Shown here: piece after piece, positions 32,067-42,592 of the stretch
How positions within the stretch are numbered: position 1 is the first letter of the stretch
Layout of the letters: the number at the start of each line of letters is the position of its first letter
Assembly: GCF_001612965.1 (NCBI RefSeq)
Contig: NZ_BDBL01000022.1
Span: 62,001-126,000 of the forward strand
DNA length: 64,000 nt
Source of the DNA: Nocardia kruczakiae NBRC 101016
GTDB lineage: Bacteria; Actinomycetota; Actinomycetes; Mycobacteriales; Mycobacteriaceae
Direction of reading: 5' to 3'
The notes under the pieces: model-generated
What the model was told of the DNA's origin: nothing
The model's input: only the letters and a program-made list of their open reading frames with translations
Database searches by the model: none
Translations under genes and position numbers: made by a program

Positions 32067-32100
32067 CTGCCCGGGCCGCTGTCGACGGCGGCCCGGGCAG
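32067..32100. terminator. Strong bidirectional hairpin terminator
   Basis: CTGCCCGGGCCGC (32067-32079) and GCGGCCCGGGCAG (32088-32100) pair perfectly over 13 bases around an eight-base loop. It sits between the convergent ABM and fumarase genes and probably ends both. Confidence 0.8.
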
Positions 32101-32104
32101 TTGC

Positions 32105-33781
<1,677 letters not shown>

Positions 33782-34032
33782 GAATCGCACTCCTTGTGTG
33801 TCTGCGGGTGCACTCGGCCGGCGGGAGAACCGCTCGCGGCCGAAACAACGCTCCGACTCTAATCAGCACACCGCGTCACACCGAGGTCAGGCCAGCCTAA
33901 TCTTCATTGCTGAGCACAAAGGTTGCACCTTCAATGTGGTGGGTGTAGGTGTCGATCCGATACCGCGACTTCGGGTATCGCCGACAGCGGGAAGGCAATA
34001 CCATGACCGACGCAGAACCCTGGAGAGGAATC

Positions 34033-34560
34033 GTGACCGAACCCCGTTGGCTCGACGATCTCGAAACGCGAGCGTGGCTCGGCTTCGTCTTCACCCGTGA
34101 TCTCATCGCCGCCGCCGTCGGCCGCGACTCCCTGCGCGCCTCGAATCTCACCTATGTCGAGTACACGGTGCTGGCCCGGCTGGCCGACGCCACCGACCAC
34201 CGGCGCAGCTTCGCCGAACTGGCCTCGGTGCTGGAATGGTCGCAGAGCCGGCTCTCCCACCAGATCACCCGCATGGAGAAGCGCGGGCTGGTCGCCCGCG
34301 AGGCCATCCCCGACGACGCCCGCCGCACCGCCGCCGTCCTCACTCCGAAGGGCGCGGAAGTGCTGGCCACCGCCGCTCCGGCCCACGTCGAGAGCGTGCG
34401 GCGGCACATGATCGACGTCCTCGACCGCGACCAGCTGGCCGCACTCGCCGACATCTACGACACGTTGCTGACCCATCATCGCGCGCCGGATCCGGGCGGC
34501 GAGGCCTGCATCGATCACAGCGGGGCCGTGCCCCGCGAGCCCAGTCCGCAGCCGGGCTGA
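34033..34560 (+). CDS. MarR-family regulator
   Basis: A 175-residue winged-helix protein: FAELASVLEWSQSRLSHQITRMEKRGLVAREAIPDDARRTAAVLTPKG is the MarR recognition helix and wing. GTG 34033 has GGAGAGG six bases upstream and the conserved region begins right after (TEPRWLDDLETRAW); ATG 34003 with GGAAGG is also possible. There is no divergent partner nearby, since fumarase is head-to-head across 250 bases. A target is not evident. Confidence 0.85.
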   Translation: MTEPRWLDDLETRAWLGFVFTRDLIAAAVGRDSLRASNLTYVEYTVLARLADATDHRRSFAELASVLEWSQSRLSHQITRMEKRGLVAREAIPDDARRTAAVLTPKGAEVLATAAPAHVESVRRHMIDVLDRDQLAALADIYDTLLTHHRAPDPGGEACIDHSGAVPREPSPQPG

Positions 34561-34712
34561 TGGGGTGGCCGAGCACACACCTTCGCGACATGTTTCGATT
34601 GTTCGCCAGCGGGTATCGAGTGAGACTAGGCTCGACTGCGGCTTCTCGACGGCAGCCACGCGCGAGCGACCCCGACGAACCGACCTCCCTTAGGAAAGGG
34701 GCACGAGTTTTC

Positions 34713-35606
34713 ATGTCCGACGTGTCCATCGGCCTCTCTCCGGATTCGATACCGGCGGGTCCGGTCGAGAATCTGCTGCCGCAACTGGTCGAACACCTGC
34801 GACAGAATCGCACTGAGCTACGTGAGGAATGGGCACGTCGTATCGGGGACGCCGCACTGCTGACCGCGATGACCCCGGAGGAGATCTTCTCCGAGGCCAC
34901 CTCCATCTACGACAACTACGTCGAGGCGCTGCAGACCGGTAGCGTCGAGGCGCTGCAGGCCTACGCCCGCGACCTGTCCGAACGCATCATCCCGCGAGGC
35001 GTCGAAACCGACGAGGTCGTCGGCATCGTGCTGCTGCTGCGAGATGTGCTCGCGCGCAGCCTGTTCGAGAAGTACCAGTCCGACTTCGAACTGCTCAAGC
35101 GGGTATTGGACGCCTACGAGCCCGCGGCCAACCGGATCGCCAACACCGTGGCCATCTCGTTCGTGCAGGAGCGCGAGCGCGTCATCCGCCAGCAGCAGGA
35201 AGCCATCCGCGAGCTGTCGACGCCGGTGCTGCAGGTGCGCGAGCAACTGCTGATTCTGCCGATCATCGGCGTGCTCGACAGCCAGCGCGCCCGGCAGCTC
35301 ACCGAACAGCTGCTGCGCGCGATCCGCGCCAATCGCGCCAAGGTGGTCGTCATCGACATCACCGGTGTTCCGATGATCGACTCCACGGTGGCCAACCACC
35401 TCGTGCAGACCGTCGACGCGTCGAATCTGATGGGCGCCAACGTCATCATCACCGGCCTCTCGTCGGAGATCGCGCTCGCGCTGGTCACCATCGGCCTGGA
35501 TCTGACGAAGATGAACGCGGTCGGTGACCTACAGGGTGGTATCGAGGAGGCCGAGCGACTGCTCGGCTACGAGATCTCGAGACTCACCGACCGCGACGGA
35601 CGGTAG
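34713..35606 (+). CDS. rsbR: RsbR-like stressosome protein
   Basis: A 297-residue stressosome scaffold. An N-terminal non-heme-globin-like helical domain (residues about 18-150) precedes a C-terminal STAS domain. ELSTPVLQVREQLLILPIIG (T170) and GVPMIDSTVANHLVQTVDAS (S224/T225) hold the positions phosphorylated by RsbT in Bacillus RsbR. The signal sensed is unknown. It begins a tight operon with rsbS, rsbT, an rsbX-like gene and a large phosphatase gene. A GGAAAGGGG lies about 13 bases before the ATG. Confidence 0.9.
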   Translation: MSDVSIGLSPDSIPAGPVENLLPQLVEHLRQNRTELREEWARRIGDAALLTAMTPEEIFSEATSIYDNYVEALQTGSVEALQAYARDLSERIIPRGVETDEVVGIVLLLRDVLARSLFEKYQSDFELLKRVLDAYEPAANRIANTVAISFVQERERVIRQQQEAIRELSTPVLQVREQLLILPIIGVLDSQRARQLTEQLLRAIRANRAKVVVIDITGVPMIDSTVANHLVQTVDASNLMGANVIITGLSSEIALALVTIGLDLTKMNAVGDLQGGIEEAERLLGYEISRLTDRDGR

Positions 35607-35618
35607 TCAAGGCCCCTC

Positions 35619-35993
35619 ATGCCGGTACCCATTCTGAAGCAGGGCACCTACCTGATCGCGTCCGTGCAATCGGCTCTCACCGACGCCGATACCGAACGCC
35701 TGCAGGACGACTTGATGACTTATGTCAGCAAGTATCGTGCCCAGGGAATCATCGTCGACGTCACGGCCATCGACGTCATGGACTCCTTCGCCGCGCGCTC
35801 GCTACGTACCATCGCGCACATGACCAAGCTGCGGGGCGCGGAGACGGTGATCGTCGGTCTGCAGCCCGAAGTGGCATTCGCGATGGTCCAGCTGGGTCTG
35901 ACCTTCGAGGGCATGCATACGGCTCTGGACCTCGAGGAGGGGCTGGCCTGGCTCAACAGACAGCTGCCCAACGGCCGGCGAAGCGGTCGGTGA
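35619..35993 (+). CDS. rsbS: RsbS-like STAS stressosome protein
   Basis: A 124-residue single STAS domain. PILKQGTYLIASVQSALTD and DVTAIDVMDSFAARSLRTIA carry the DSF motif; S56 corresponds to the serine phosphorylated by RsbT (S59 in Bacillus). Phosphorylation releases RsbT from the stressosome. It lies between rsbR and rsbT, and its end overlaps the rsbT GTG by four bases. Confidence 0.92.
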   Translation: MPVPILKQGTYLIASVQSALTDADTERLQDDLMTYVSKYRAQGIIVDVTAIDVMDSFAARSLRTIAHMTKLRGAETVIVGLQPEVAFAMVQLGLTFEGMHTALDLEEGLAWLNRQLPNGRRSGR

Positions 35994-36409
35994 TCGTGGC
36001 CTCCGACAACATGGTGATAGCGGTGAAGGTGTCGGGCGACATCGTGACCGCGCGTCAGGCAGGGCGGGAGCTGGCGACCGAGCTGGGTTTCACGTTGACC
36101 GACATCACCATGATTTCCACGGCCATCTCCGAAATCGCCCGCAATATCACGAGTTACGCCGGAACCGGTGAGATCCGGGTCGCGGTGCAGGAGCGCGACG
36201 GCCGCCGCGCCCTGGTCGTACAGGCCCAGGACCAGGGGCCGGGTATCCGGGACATCCCCCGGGCGCTGGAAGACGGCTACTCCACCGGCCGCGGACTCGG
36301 GCTGGGGTTACCCGGCGCGCGACGGCTGATGGACGGATTGATCGTGGAGTCGGCGCCCGGACAGGGAACGCTGGTGGAGATGTGGAAGTGGGTACCCACC
36401 GGTGCATGA
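35990..36409 (+). CDS. rsbT: RsbT-like serine/threonine kinase
   Basis: A 139-residue GHKL-fold kinase. The N box ISTAISEIARNITSYAG (N52), G1 box AQDQGPGI (81-86) and the glycine-rich GLGLGLPGARRLMD lid match RsbT, which phosphorylates RsbR and RsbS and activates an RsbU-type phosphatase. GTG 35990 overlaps rsbS. The end overlaps the next start. All catalytic boxes are present. Confidence 0.92.
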   Translation: MIVASDNMVIAVKVSGDIVTARQAGRELATELGFTLTDITMISTAISEIARNITSYAGTGEIRVAVQERDGRRALVVQAQDQGPGIRDIPRALEDGYSTGRGLGLGLPGARRLMDGLIVESAPGQGTLVEMWKWVPTGA

Positions 36410-37034
36410 GGACGGATCGGTCGGCACTGTCGAATGGGCGGTGGCGGGCCGGGCCCTGCCGGGTCAGCGCGTCTCCGGCGACCGGTCGGTGGTGCTCGAC
36501 GCCGGCGACGGGTCGGTGCTGTTCGCGGTGCTCGACGGACTGGGGCACGGGGCCGCGGCCGCCGATGCCGCCGACCGGGCCGCGCAGGTTCTCGCCGACA
36601 ATCGCGCCGAACCGCTCGACGTGCTGATGGTGCTGTGTCATCGCGCGATGGCCGACACCCGGGGTGCGGCGGTCTCGCTGGTGCTGTTCACCGGCGACGA
36701 CGAACTGCACTGGCTCGGGGTCGGCAACGTCGAATCGCGGGTGGTCGCCATCGGCCCCGGCAAGCCCGCGGTCCGCGCGACGGCGCTGCTGACCGGCGGG
36801 ATCGTCGGCTACCTGCTGCCGCCGAATCTGCAGACCCAGACCGTGGCGATCCGGCCCGGTGATGTGCTGGTGATGTCGACCGACGGCATCGTCAGCGATT
36901 TCGTCGACACCCTGGATCTGGCACAGCCGACCACCGATATCGCCGACGACATCCTGCGCCATCACGTCAAGGACACCGACGACGCGCTGGTGCTGGCCGC
37001 GCGCCACCGCGGTCCGATCGCGGGTGCCTCGTGA
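36402..37034 (+). CDS. rsbX: RsbX-like PP2C (SpoIIE-type) phosphatase
   Basis: A 210-residue PP2C phosphatase: SVLFAVLDGLGHGAAAADAA and LVMSTDGIVSDFVD are the metal-binding motifs. This size without other domains and position behind rsbRST match RsbX, which removes phosphates from RsbS/RsbR and resets the stressosome. GTG 36402 overlaps rsbT by eight bases. Confidence 0.85.
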   Translation: MHEDGSVGTVEWAVAGRALPGQRVSGDRSVVLDAGDGSVLFAVLDGLGHGAAAADAADRAAQVLADNRAEPLDVLMVLCHRAMADTRGAAVSLVLFTGDDELHWLGVGNVESRVVAIGPGKPAVRATALLTGGIVGYLLPPNLQTQTVAIRPGDVLVMSTDGIVSDFVDTLDLAQPTTDIADDILRHHVKDTDDALVLAARHRGPIAGAS

Positions 37035-39336
37035 GCCGGCCGGGCCGGCCGACGAGCGCACCCCGGGTGCGGCGATGAGCGCGGTACTGGCCGCGTTCCG
37101 CGAGGCGTATGCGAATGCGCTTCGGCTGCACATGGATTCACCCACCCAGAACACGCTCGCCGAAGGGTACGAACTCGGCCGGCGCGCACTGGTCGAGGGC
37201 GTGAGCATTCTTGATCTCACCGAGCACCACTTCCGGCTGCTCGACGAACAAGGCCTGATCGCCGGCCCCGCGGCGCAGCAACTCGACGGTGATGCCGCGC
37301 AGCGCGCGCAGGCGGCGCTGGAATTCCTGCTGCAAACCCTCGCCGCGCTCGATGTCGCCACCCGCGGCTTTCTCGACAGCACCCGCAGCTACGAATTGCA
37401 GCGGCTGCGCGCGGAAGACCTCGAGGGCCGCGACGCCTTCCGCACCGCCCTGGTGGAGTCGCTGCAGGACGGCTTCTTCGTCGCGGCCGACGACGGAACC
37501 ATCACCGAGGTCAATTCGGCCTTCGGCGCGCTGACCGGATACGGGCCCGACTCCGTCCCCTACCCGCTGCCGCATCCGTGGACCGACGACGAAACGGCCA
37601 CGCACTATCCGGCGCTGGGCACCGAGGCCGCCCGATTCGTGATGCCGGCCCGCCACCGCGACGGGCGGCGGGTGTGGCTGGCGGTGAGTACGTCGTCGCT
37701 GCGCAATCCGGAAGACGACGAGCGGCTCTTCGTCGGCACCATCCGCGACGTCACCGCCGAACACGACGCCCAGGCCCGCGACCAGGCGGTATCGCTGCTG
37801 GCCACCGCCGTCGGCGCCGCCACCACGGTGGCCGAGGTGCTGTCGGTGGGGCTCGAGGAACTGCGCCGGGCCATCGGCGCGGAAACCGCCGTGGTGTCGA
37901 TGTGGGCGAATCGACAGACCGCACCGGAGTTGTACGTTTCGGGCCCGGTGGCCGGCGGCGACGCCGTCTCGCGTCAGGTCATCGACGCGCGGGCGCGGGC
38001 GCTGCTGGACCGCACCCGGATGCGGCCGCATCGCGCCATGTTCGCCATCCCCGAAGGCGCGGCGAGTTCCGAGGGCATCGTGGCGCCGCTGGGCGAAACC
38101 GGTGACGCCGCACTGTGGGTGCGCTTCGCCGCGCCGCGGGCGATCAGCTCCGGTGACTGGGCGCTGTTCTCGCTGCTGGTCGGCCACCTCAGCCTGGCCG
38201 TGCAGCGCGCCCGCAACTTCGACCAGGCCCGCTCGACCTCGCTGACGTTGCAGCGGGCCATGCTGGGGCCACTCGAACTGCCGCCCGGATTCGCGGTGCA
38301 CTACGAACCGGCACTCCCCCCGCTCGAGATCGGCGGCGACTGGTACGACGTGGTGCAGTTGCGCGACGGCACCCTGGGCATCGTGGTCGGCGACTGTGTC
38401 GGCCGCGGCCTGTCGGCGGCGGTAGTGATGGGCCAATTGCGCACCGCCGCACAGGCTTTGCTGCTACGCGGCGCCGGGCCCGCCCAGCTGCTGGCCGAAC
38501 TGGACGCGGTGGCCGCCCGCATCCCCGGCGCCATGTGCACGACGGTCTGCGCCGCCATCCTCGATCCCGCGCGCGGGCTGGTGCGGTACTCCAGCGCTGG
38601 GCATATGCCGCCCGTGCTGGCATCGCCCGGGCAGACCGGCCGGCTGCTCGAAGGCGGGCGCGCGGTACCGCTGGCCACCTTCGACACCCCGAACCGGCCC
38701 GAGGCGACCACCGCGATCGAACCCGGTTCGACACTGGTGTTGTTCACCGACGGCCTGGTCGAGCAGCGCGGAATCGACATCGACATCCGGTTCGATCAGA
38801 TCGCCGACGAATTGTCCGGCGCCGCAACGCATCTGCCGCGCGAGGTGGCCGACGCGGTGCTCTCGCGGTTGCGCCCCGACGCCGGCTACGACGACGATAT
38901 CGCGATGGTGGTCTACCGCCAGCCGCCGCAGCCGCTGCATCTGGACATCCCCGCCGAACCCGCGCGGCTGTCGGGTGTGCGCCGCGCGCTGACGTCGTGG
39001 CTGTCCGCGGCCGCCGTCGGCCACGACCTCGCCGCCGATCTGGTCGCCGCCGCCAACGAGGCCTGCACGAACAGTATCGAGCACGCTTATGCCCCCGGCG
39101 CTTCCGGCCACGTGACCCTCACCGCCGCCCATGTGCGCGGCGCGGTCTGCCTCGAGATCGTCGACACCGGGACGTGGCGCCCGCAGCCCGAGGATCCGGG
39201 CACCCGCGGCCGCGGGCTGTCCATGATGCGCGCCCTCACCGACGAGGTGGAGATCGAGCAGACCGATGCCGGCACGCGGGTGCGGTTGACCGCGAAGCTG
39301 CCGCTGGTGACGTTCTCGGCGGCGAGCAGGGTCTGA
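37024..39336 (+). CDS. Large RsbU-like phosphatase with PAS, GAF, PP2C and HATPase domains
   Basis: About 770 residues. The N-terminal 120 (FREAYANALRLHMDSPTQNTLAEGYELGRRAL) resemble the RsbT-binding domain of RsbU. A PAS domain follows (about 140-250), then a GAF (about 255-400), a SpoIIE-type PP2C domain (IGGDWYDVVQL, VGDCVGRGLSAA, FTDGLVEQR, DDIAMVV) and a C-terminal HATPase domain (DLVAAANEACTNSIEHAY, GRGLSMMRALTDEVEI). It combines phosphatase and anti-sigma-kinase-like modules in one chain. GTG 37024 or ATG 37075 could start it. Its target anti-sigma antagonist is not in the operon. Confidence 0.88.
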   Translation: MPREPAGPADERTPGAAMSAVLAAFREAYANALRLHMDSPTQNTLAEGYELGRRALVEGVSILDLTEHHFRLLDEQGLIAGPAAQQLDGDAAQRAQAALEFLLQTLAALDVATRGFLDSTRSYELQRLRAEDLEGRDAFRTALVESLQDGFFVAADDGTITEVNSAFGALTGYGPDSVPYPLPHPWTDDETATHYPALGTEAARFVMPARHRDGRRVWLAVSTSSLRNPEDDERLFVGTIRDVTAEHDAQARDQAVSLLATAVGAATTVAEVLSVGLEELRRAIGAETAVVSMWANRQTAPELYVSGPVAGGDAVSRQVIDARARALLDRTRMRPHRAMFAIPEGAASSEGIVAPLGETGDAALWVRFAAPRAISSGDWALFSLLVGHLSLAVQRARNFDQARSTSLTLQRAMLGPLELPPGFAVHYEPALPPLEIGGDWYDVVQLRDGTLGIVVGDCVGRGLSAAVVMGQLRTAAQALLLRGAGPAQLLAELDAVAARIPGAMCTTVCAAILDPARGLVRYSSAGHMPPVLASPGQTGRLLEGGRAVPLATFDTPNRPEATTAIEPGSTLVLFTDGLVEQRGIDIDIRFDQIADELSGAATHLPREVADAVLSRLRPDAGYDDDIAMVVYRQPPQPLHLDIPAEPARLSGVRRALTSWLSAAAVGHDLAADLVAAANEACTNSIEHAYAPGASGHVTLTAAHVRGAVCLEIVDTGTWRPQPEDPGTRGRGLSMMRALTDEVEIEQTDAGTRVRLTAKLPLVTFSAASRV

Positions 39337-39337
39337 C

Positions 39338-40234
39338 TCAGTCCGTCGACGGTAACGCGTCGCGCGTCTCGATTCCGAGGAGTCCGAGGGCGAAGTCGGC
39401 GTACTCGGTGGCGATCTGCTCGGGACTCGCGGGCCCGTCGAGCCGGAACCACTGCGGCAACGACGTGCACATCGTGGCGATCGCCCGGCCGGCGACACGC
39501 GCATGTGCGGCAGGCAGGTCCGCCTCGGCCAGGGCGGTGTCGATGTCCGCGTCGAGCAGATACTGAATCTCGTTGCGGGATGCGGTGATTCGTCGGCGAT
39601 TGTCCGGCGTGAGACTGCGCATCTCGCTCGCGCCGATGAAGGCCAGCTCGCGGCGGTGGGTGTGGAACAGGGCGAGGGCCTCGACCACGCGGATCAGGCG
39701 GTCGCGGCCACCCGCGGCCTCGCCGCGCGCTGCCCTGGTGCGCCAATGCAATTCGTCCATCGTGAGGTCGAGCGCGCGGACGAGAAGTTCCTGTTTGTCG
39801 CGGTAGTGGTGATAGACGCCGGGCACGCTCATCTTGGCGCGGTGGGCGATCGACCGCATGGTCGCACCGTGATATCCGGTCTCGACGAAGGAATCGATCG
39901 CGGCGGCCAGGACCGGATCGATGTCCAGTGGCGGGAATTCGCGCCAGGCACGGGTGGCGTCCCGCTCGTGCGCACCGCTCGGTCGCAGGCGCGGACGGGA
40001 CGGCCGCGGCGCGGGAGATTCGTCGATCAGCCAGGCGACCGTGGTGTCGAGCGCCGCGGCCAAGGCACGCAGCCGGGTGATCGAGACGCCGGTCTTGTCG
40101 TTCTCGACCGCGCTGAGGGTGGCCGGACTGACGCCGATCCGGTCCGCGGTCGCGCGCAGCGACAGCCCGGCATCGGTTCTCGCCTGCCGTACCCGGCCGC
40201 CCACACCGTGTCGATCCCGCTCCGCACCGTTCAT
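39338..40234 (-). CDS. XRE-TetR fusion regulator
   Basis: A 298-residue regulator. Residues about 10-70 are an XRE helix-turn-helix (VRQARTDAGLSLRATADRIGVSPATLSAVENDKTG). A linker precedes a full TetR domain (IDSFVETGYHGATMRSIAHRAKMSVPGVYHHYRDKQELL) and ligand-binding helices. It is divergent from an acyl-CoA dehydrogenase operon with a palindrome in between, so it probably represses that operon in response to an acyl-CoA or related ligand. ATG 40234 was chosen at the start of the XRE domain. Confidence 0.86.
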   Translation of the reverse strand: MNGAERDRHGVGGRVRQARTDAGLSLRATADRIGVSPATLSAVENDKTGVSITRLRALAAALDTTVAWLIDESPAPRPSRPRLRPSGAHERDATRAWREFPPLDIDPVLAAAIDSFVETGYHGATMRSIAHRAKMSVPGVYHHYRDKQELLVRALDLTMDELHWRTRAARGEAAGGRDRLIRVVEALALFHTHRRELAFIGASEMRSLTPDNRRRITASRNEIQYLLDADIDTALAEADLPAAHARVAGRAIATMCTSLPQWFRLDGPASPEQIATEYADFALGLLGIETRDALPSTD

Positions 40235-40237
40235 GAT

Positions 40238-40254
40238 GTTCAGAATACCTGAAC
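40238..40254. promoter_or_regulatory. Operator candidate GTTCAG-AATAC-CTGAAC
   Basis: A perfect six-base inverted repeat lies immediately upstream of the regulator start and 111 bases before the divergent acyl-CoA dehydrogenase start. Symmetry and placement suggest autoregulation. Confidence 0.5.
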
Positions 40255-40364
40255 AGTAGCGCTGAGCGAAGAACACCGAATTGACAGGCTTTATCGTGAC
40301 CTGCAAGTCTGCATGACAGGTGATTGCCGAGCGATCGTTCGGCGACTGAGATCGAGGAGTGGAC

Positions 40365-41573
40365 GTGGCGATCGAGCTGTCCCTGCCGCCCGAGGTACAC
40401 GAACTGACCGAACGTACCCGCGACTTCATCCGCGAGCGGGTGCTGCCGCTCGAGGATGCGCACGACGGCGACATCGCCGCGGCCGGTGGCGATAGGTTCC
40501 GCGTCGAACTGCAGCAGGCCGCGCGCGAGGCGGGAGTCTTCGCGCCGCACGCGCCGGTCGAATACGGCGGCCACGGTCTCGGAATGTCCGATCGCGCGCC
40601 CGTCTTCGAGGAGGCCGGCTATTCGCTGTTCGGCCCGACGGCACTGAATATCGCCGCACCCGACGAGGGCAATGTGCACATGCTCGCCCATATCGCGAAC
40701 CCGGAGCAGAAGCAGCAGTATCTCGCGCCGCTCGCGCACGGCGATGTGCGGTCCGCCTTCGCGATGACCGAACCGGCGCCCGGCGCGGGATCGGATCCGT
40801 CGGCGCTGGCCACCCGCGCGGTCCGCGCCGACGGCGGATGGCGGATCAACGGCCGCAAATGGTTCATCACCGGCGCCGATGGCGCGGGATTCTTCATCAT
40901 CATGGCCCGCACCTCGGGAGAGCCGGGTCAGCGCGGCGGCGCGACCATGTTCCTGGCGCCGGCCGATACTCCCGGCATCCGGGTCGGACGCCACCTCGAC
41001 ACGCTGGATCGCTCGATGGTCGGCGGACACTGCGAGGTCTTCTTCGAGGACCTGCTGGTTCCGGACGCGGCCGTTCTCGGCGAGGTCGACCGCGGCTTCG
41101 AATACGCCCAGGTCCGTCTCGGCCCGGCCCGCATGACGCACGTGATGCGCTGGCTCGGCGCCGCCCGCCGCGGACACGACGTCGCGGTCGCGCACGTGGC
41201 CCGCCGCGAGGGTTTCGGTTCGCGCCTCGGCGACCTCGGCATGGTGCAGAAGATGATCGCCGACAACGAAATCGATATCGCCGCCACCCGCGCGCTGCTG
41301 ACCCGCGCGTGCTGGGAACTCGACCGCGGCGAGCCGGCCGCCAACGCCACCTCGATCGCGAAAACCTTTGCCGCCGAGGCCATTTTCCGGATCGTCGACC
41401 GCAGTATGCAGATGTGCGGCGGCCTCGGTGTTTCCGGCGATCTGCCGCTGGCGCGGCTGTCGCGTGAGGTGCGGCCCTTCCGTATCTACGACGGACCGTC
41501 CGAGGTTCATCGGTGGGCGATCGCCAAGCGTGCCGTCGGCGCCGCCAAGCGCGCATTGCGAGACGCCGAATGA
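40365..41573 (+). CDS. Acyl-CoA dehydrogenase
   Basis: A 402-residue flavoenzyme of the long/medium-chain acyl-CoA dehydrogenase type. FAMTEPAPGAGSDPSALATRA and KWFITGADGAGFFIIMART are the FAD/substrate motifs, and FRIYDGPSEVHRWAIAKRAV is the C-terminal signature. It introduces a double bond in an acyl-CoA. GTG 40365 has GAGGAG five bases upstream. It overlaps the phosphotransferase start (ATGA). The operon layout acyl-CoA dehydrogenase/APH/SDR is common in actinobacteria. Confidence 0.9.
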   Translation: MAIELSLPPEVHELTERTRDFIRERVLPLEDAHDGDIAAAGGDRFRVELQQAAREAGVFAPHAPVEYGGHGLGMSDRAPVFEEAGYSLFGPTALNIAAPDEGNVHMLAHIANPEQKQQYLAPLAHGDVRSAFAMTEPAPGAGSDPSALATRAVRADGGWRINGRKWFITGADGAGFFIIMARTSGEPGQRGGATMFLAPADTPGIRVGRHLDTLDRSMVGGHCEVFFEDLLVPDAAVLGEVDRGFEYAQVRLGPARMTHVMRWLGAARRGHDVAVAHVARREGFGSRLGDLGMVQKMIADNEIDIAATRALLTRACWELDRGEPAANATSIAKTFAAEAIFRIVDRSMQMCGGLGVSGDLPLARLSREVRPFRIYDGPSEVHRWAIAKRAVGAAKRALRDAE

Positions 41574-42592
41574 GCCTGCCCGGAATGGATGTGCCCGCGC
41601 TCGAGCGGTTCCTGGCCGAGCAGGGCGTCGACGTGCGCGGTGAGCTGCGCGTGGAGTTGATCAGCGGCGGCCGGTCGAATCTGACCTTCGTCGCCTCCGA
41701 CGAGGTGTCGAGGTGGGTGGTGCGCCGCCCGCCGGTCGCGGGGCTCACCCCGTCCGCGCACGATATGGCCCGCGAGTTCACGGTGACCCACGCCTTGCGC
41801 GAATCGGCGGTACCCGTGGCGAAGACGGTCGCCTTCGACGCCGACGGGGCCGCACTCGGCGCGCCGATGACCGTCGTGGAGTTCGTCGACGGCACCGTGA
41901 TCCGCGATCAGGACGATCTCGCCACCCTCACCGACACCCAGATCGACGCCGCCGTCGATGAACTGGTCCGGGTACTGGCCGAGCTGCACGCGGTGGATCC
42001 GGTCGCCGTCGGACTCGAAAAGTTCGGTCGCCCGGACGGATTCGTGACCCGGCAGGTCAATTTGTGGGCCTCCCAATGGGAACGGGTGAAGACCCGCGAA
42101 CTTCCCGACGTCGCGACCCTGCACGCCGCCCTGGCCGAGGCGGTGCCGGACCGGTCGGCGGCCTCGATCGTGCACGGCGACTTCCGCATCGACAACACCA
42201 TTCTCGATGCGCGCGATCCCGGCCGGGTCCGCGCCGTCGTCGACTGGGAGCTGTCCACCCTCGGCGATCCGCTCACCGATGTGGCGTTGATGTGCGTGTA
42301 CCGGGCACCGATCTTCGATCTGGTGCTCGGTTCGCCGGCCGCGTGGACCAGCCACCGCATGCCCGGCGCCGACGATCTCGCCCAGGCCTACGCCACGGCC
42401 TCGGGCCGTGATCTCGGCGATTGGGGTTTCTATCTCGCATTGGCCAATTTCAAGCTCGGCGTGATCGGGGAGGGCATCACCCACCGCGCGCTGCGGGGCT
42501 CGGATGCCGGCTCCGCCGCCGAACGCGCGGCCGAGGCGACACCGGAGTTCATGGCCGCCGGGCTGCGCGCACTGAAAGGAGTCCGGAAGTGA
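41570..42592 (+). CDS. APH-like phosphotransferase family protein (ACAD10-type)
   Basis: A 340-residue kinase-fold protein. ISGGRSNLTFVASDE is the nucleotide loop, SIVHGDFRIDNTILD is the Brenner motif with catalytic Asp, and VVDWELSTLGDPLTDVALM holds the metal-binding DW motif. It resembles the N-terminal kinase domain of ACAD10/11, which phosphorylates 4-hydroxyacyl-CoA. That fits its overlap with the acyl-CoA dehydrogenase gene. Both ends overlap neighbours, so the three genes are one operon. Confidence 0.88.
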   Translation: MSLPGMDVPALERFLAEQGVDVRGELRVELISGGRSNLTFVASDEVSRWVVRRPPVAGLTPSAHDMAREFTVTHALRESAVPVAKTVAFDADGAALGAPMTVVEFVDGTVIRDQDDLATLTDTQIDAAVDELVRVLAELHAVDPVAVGLEKFGRPDGFVTRQVNLWASQWERVKTRELPDVATLHAALAEAVPDRSAASIVHGDFRIDNTILDARDPGRVRAVVDWELSTLGDPLTDVALMCVYRAPIFDLVLGSPAAWTSHRMPGADDLAQAYATASGRDLGDWGFYLALANFKLGVIGEGITHRALRGSDAGSAAERAAEATPEFMAAGLRALKGVRK

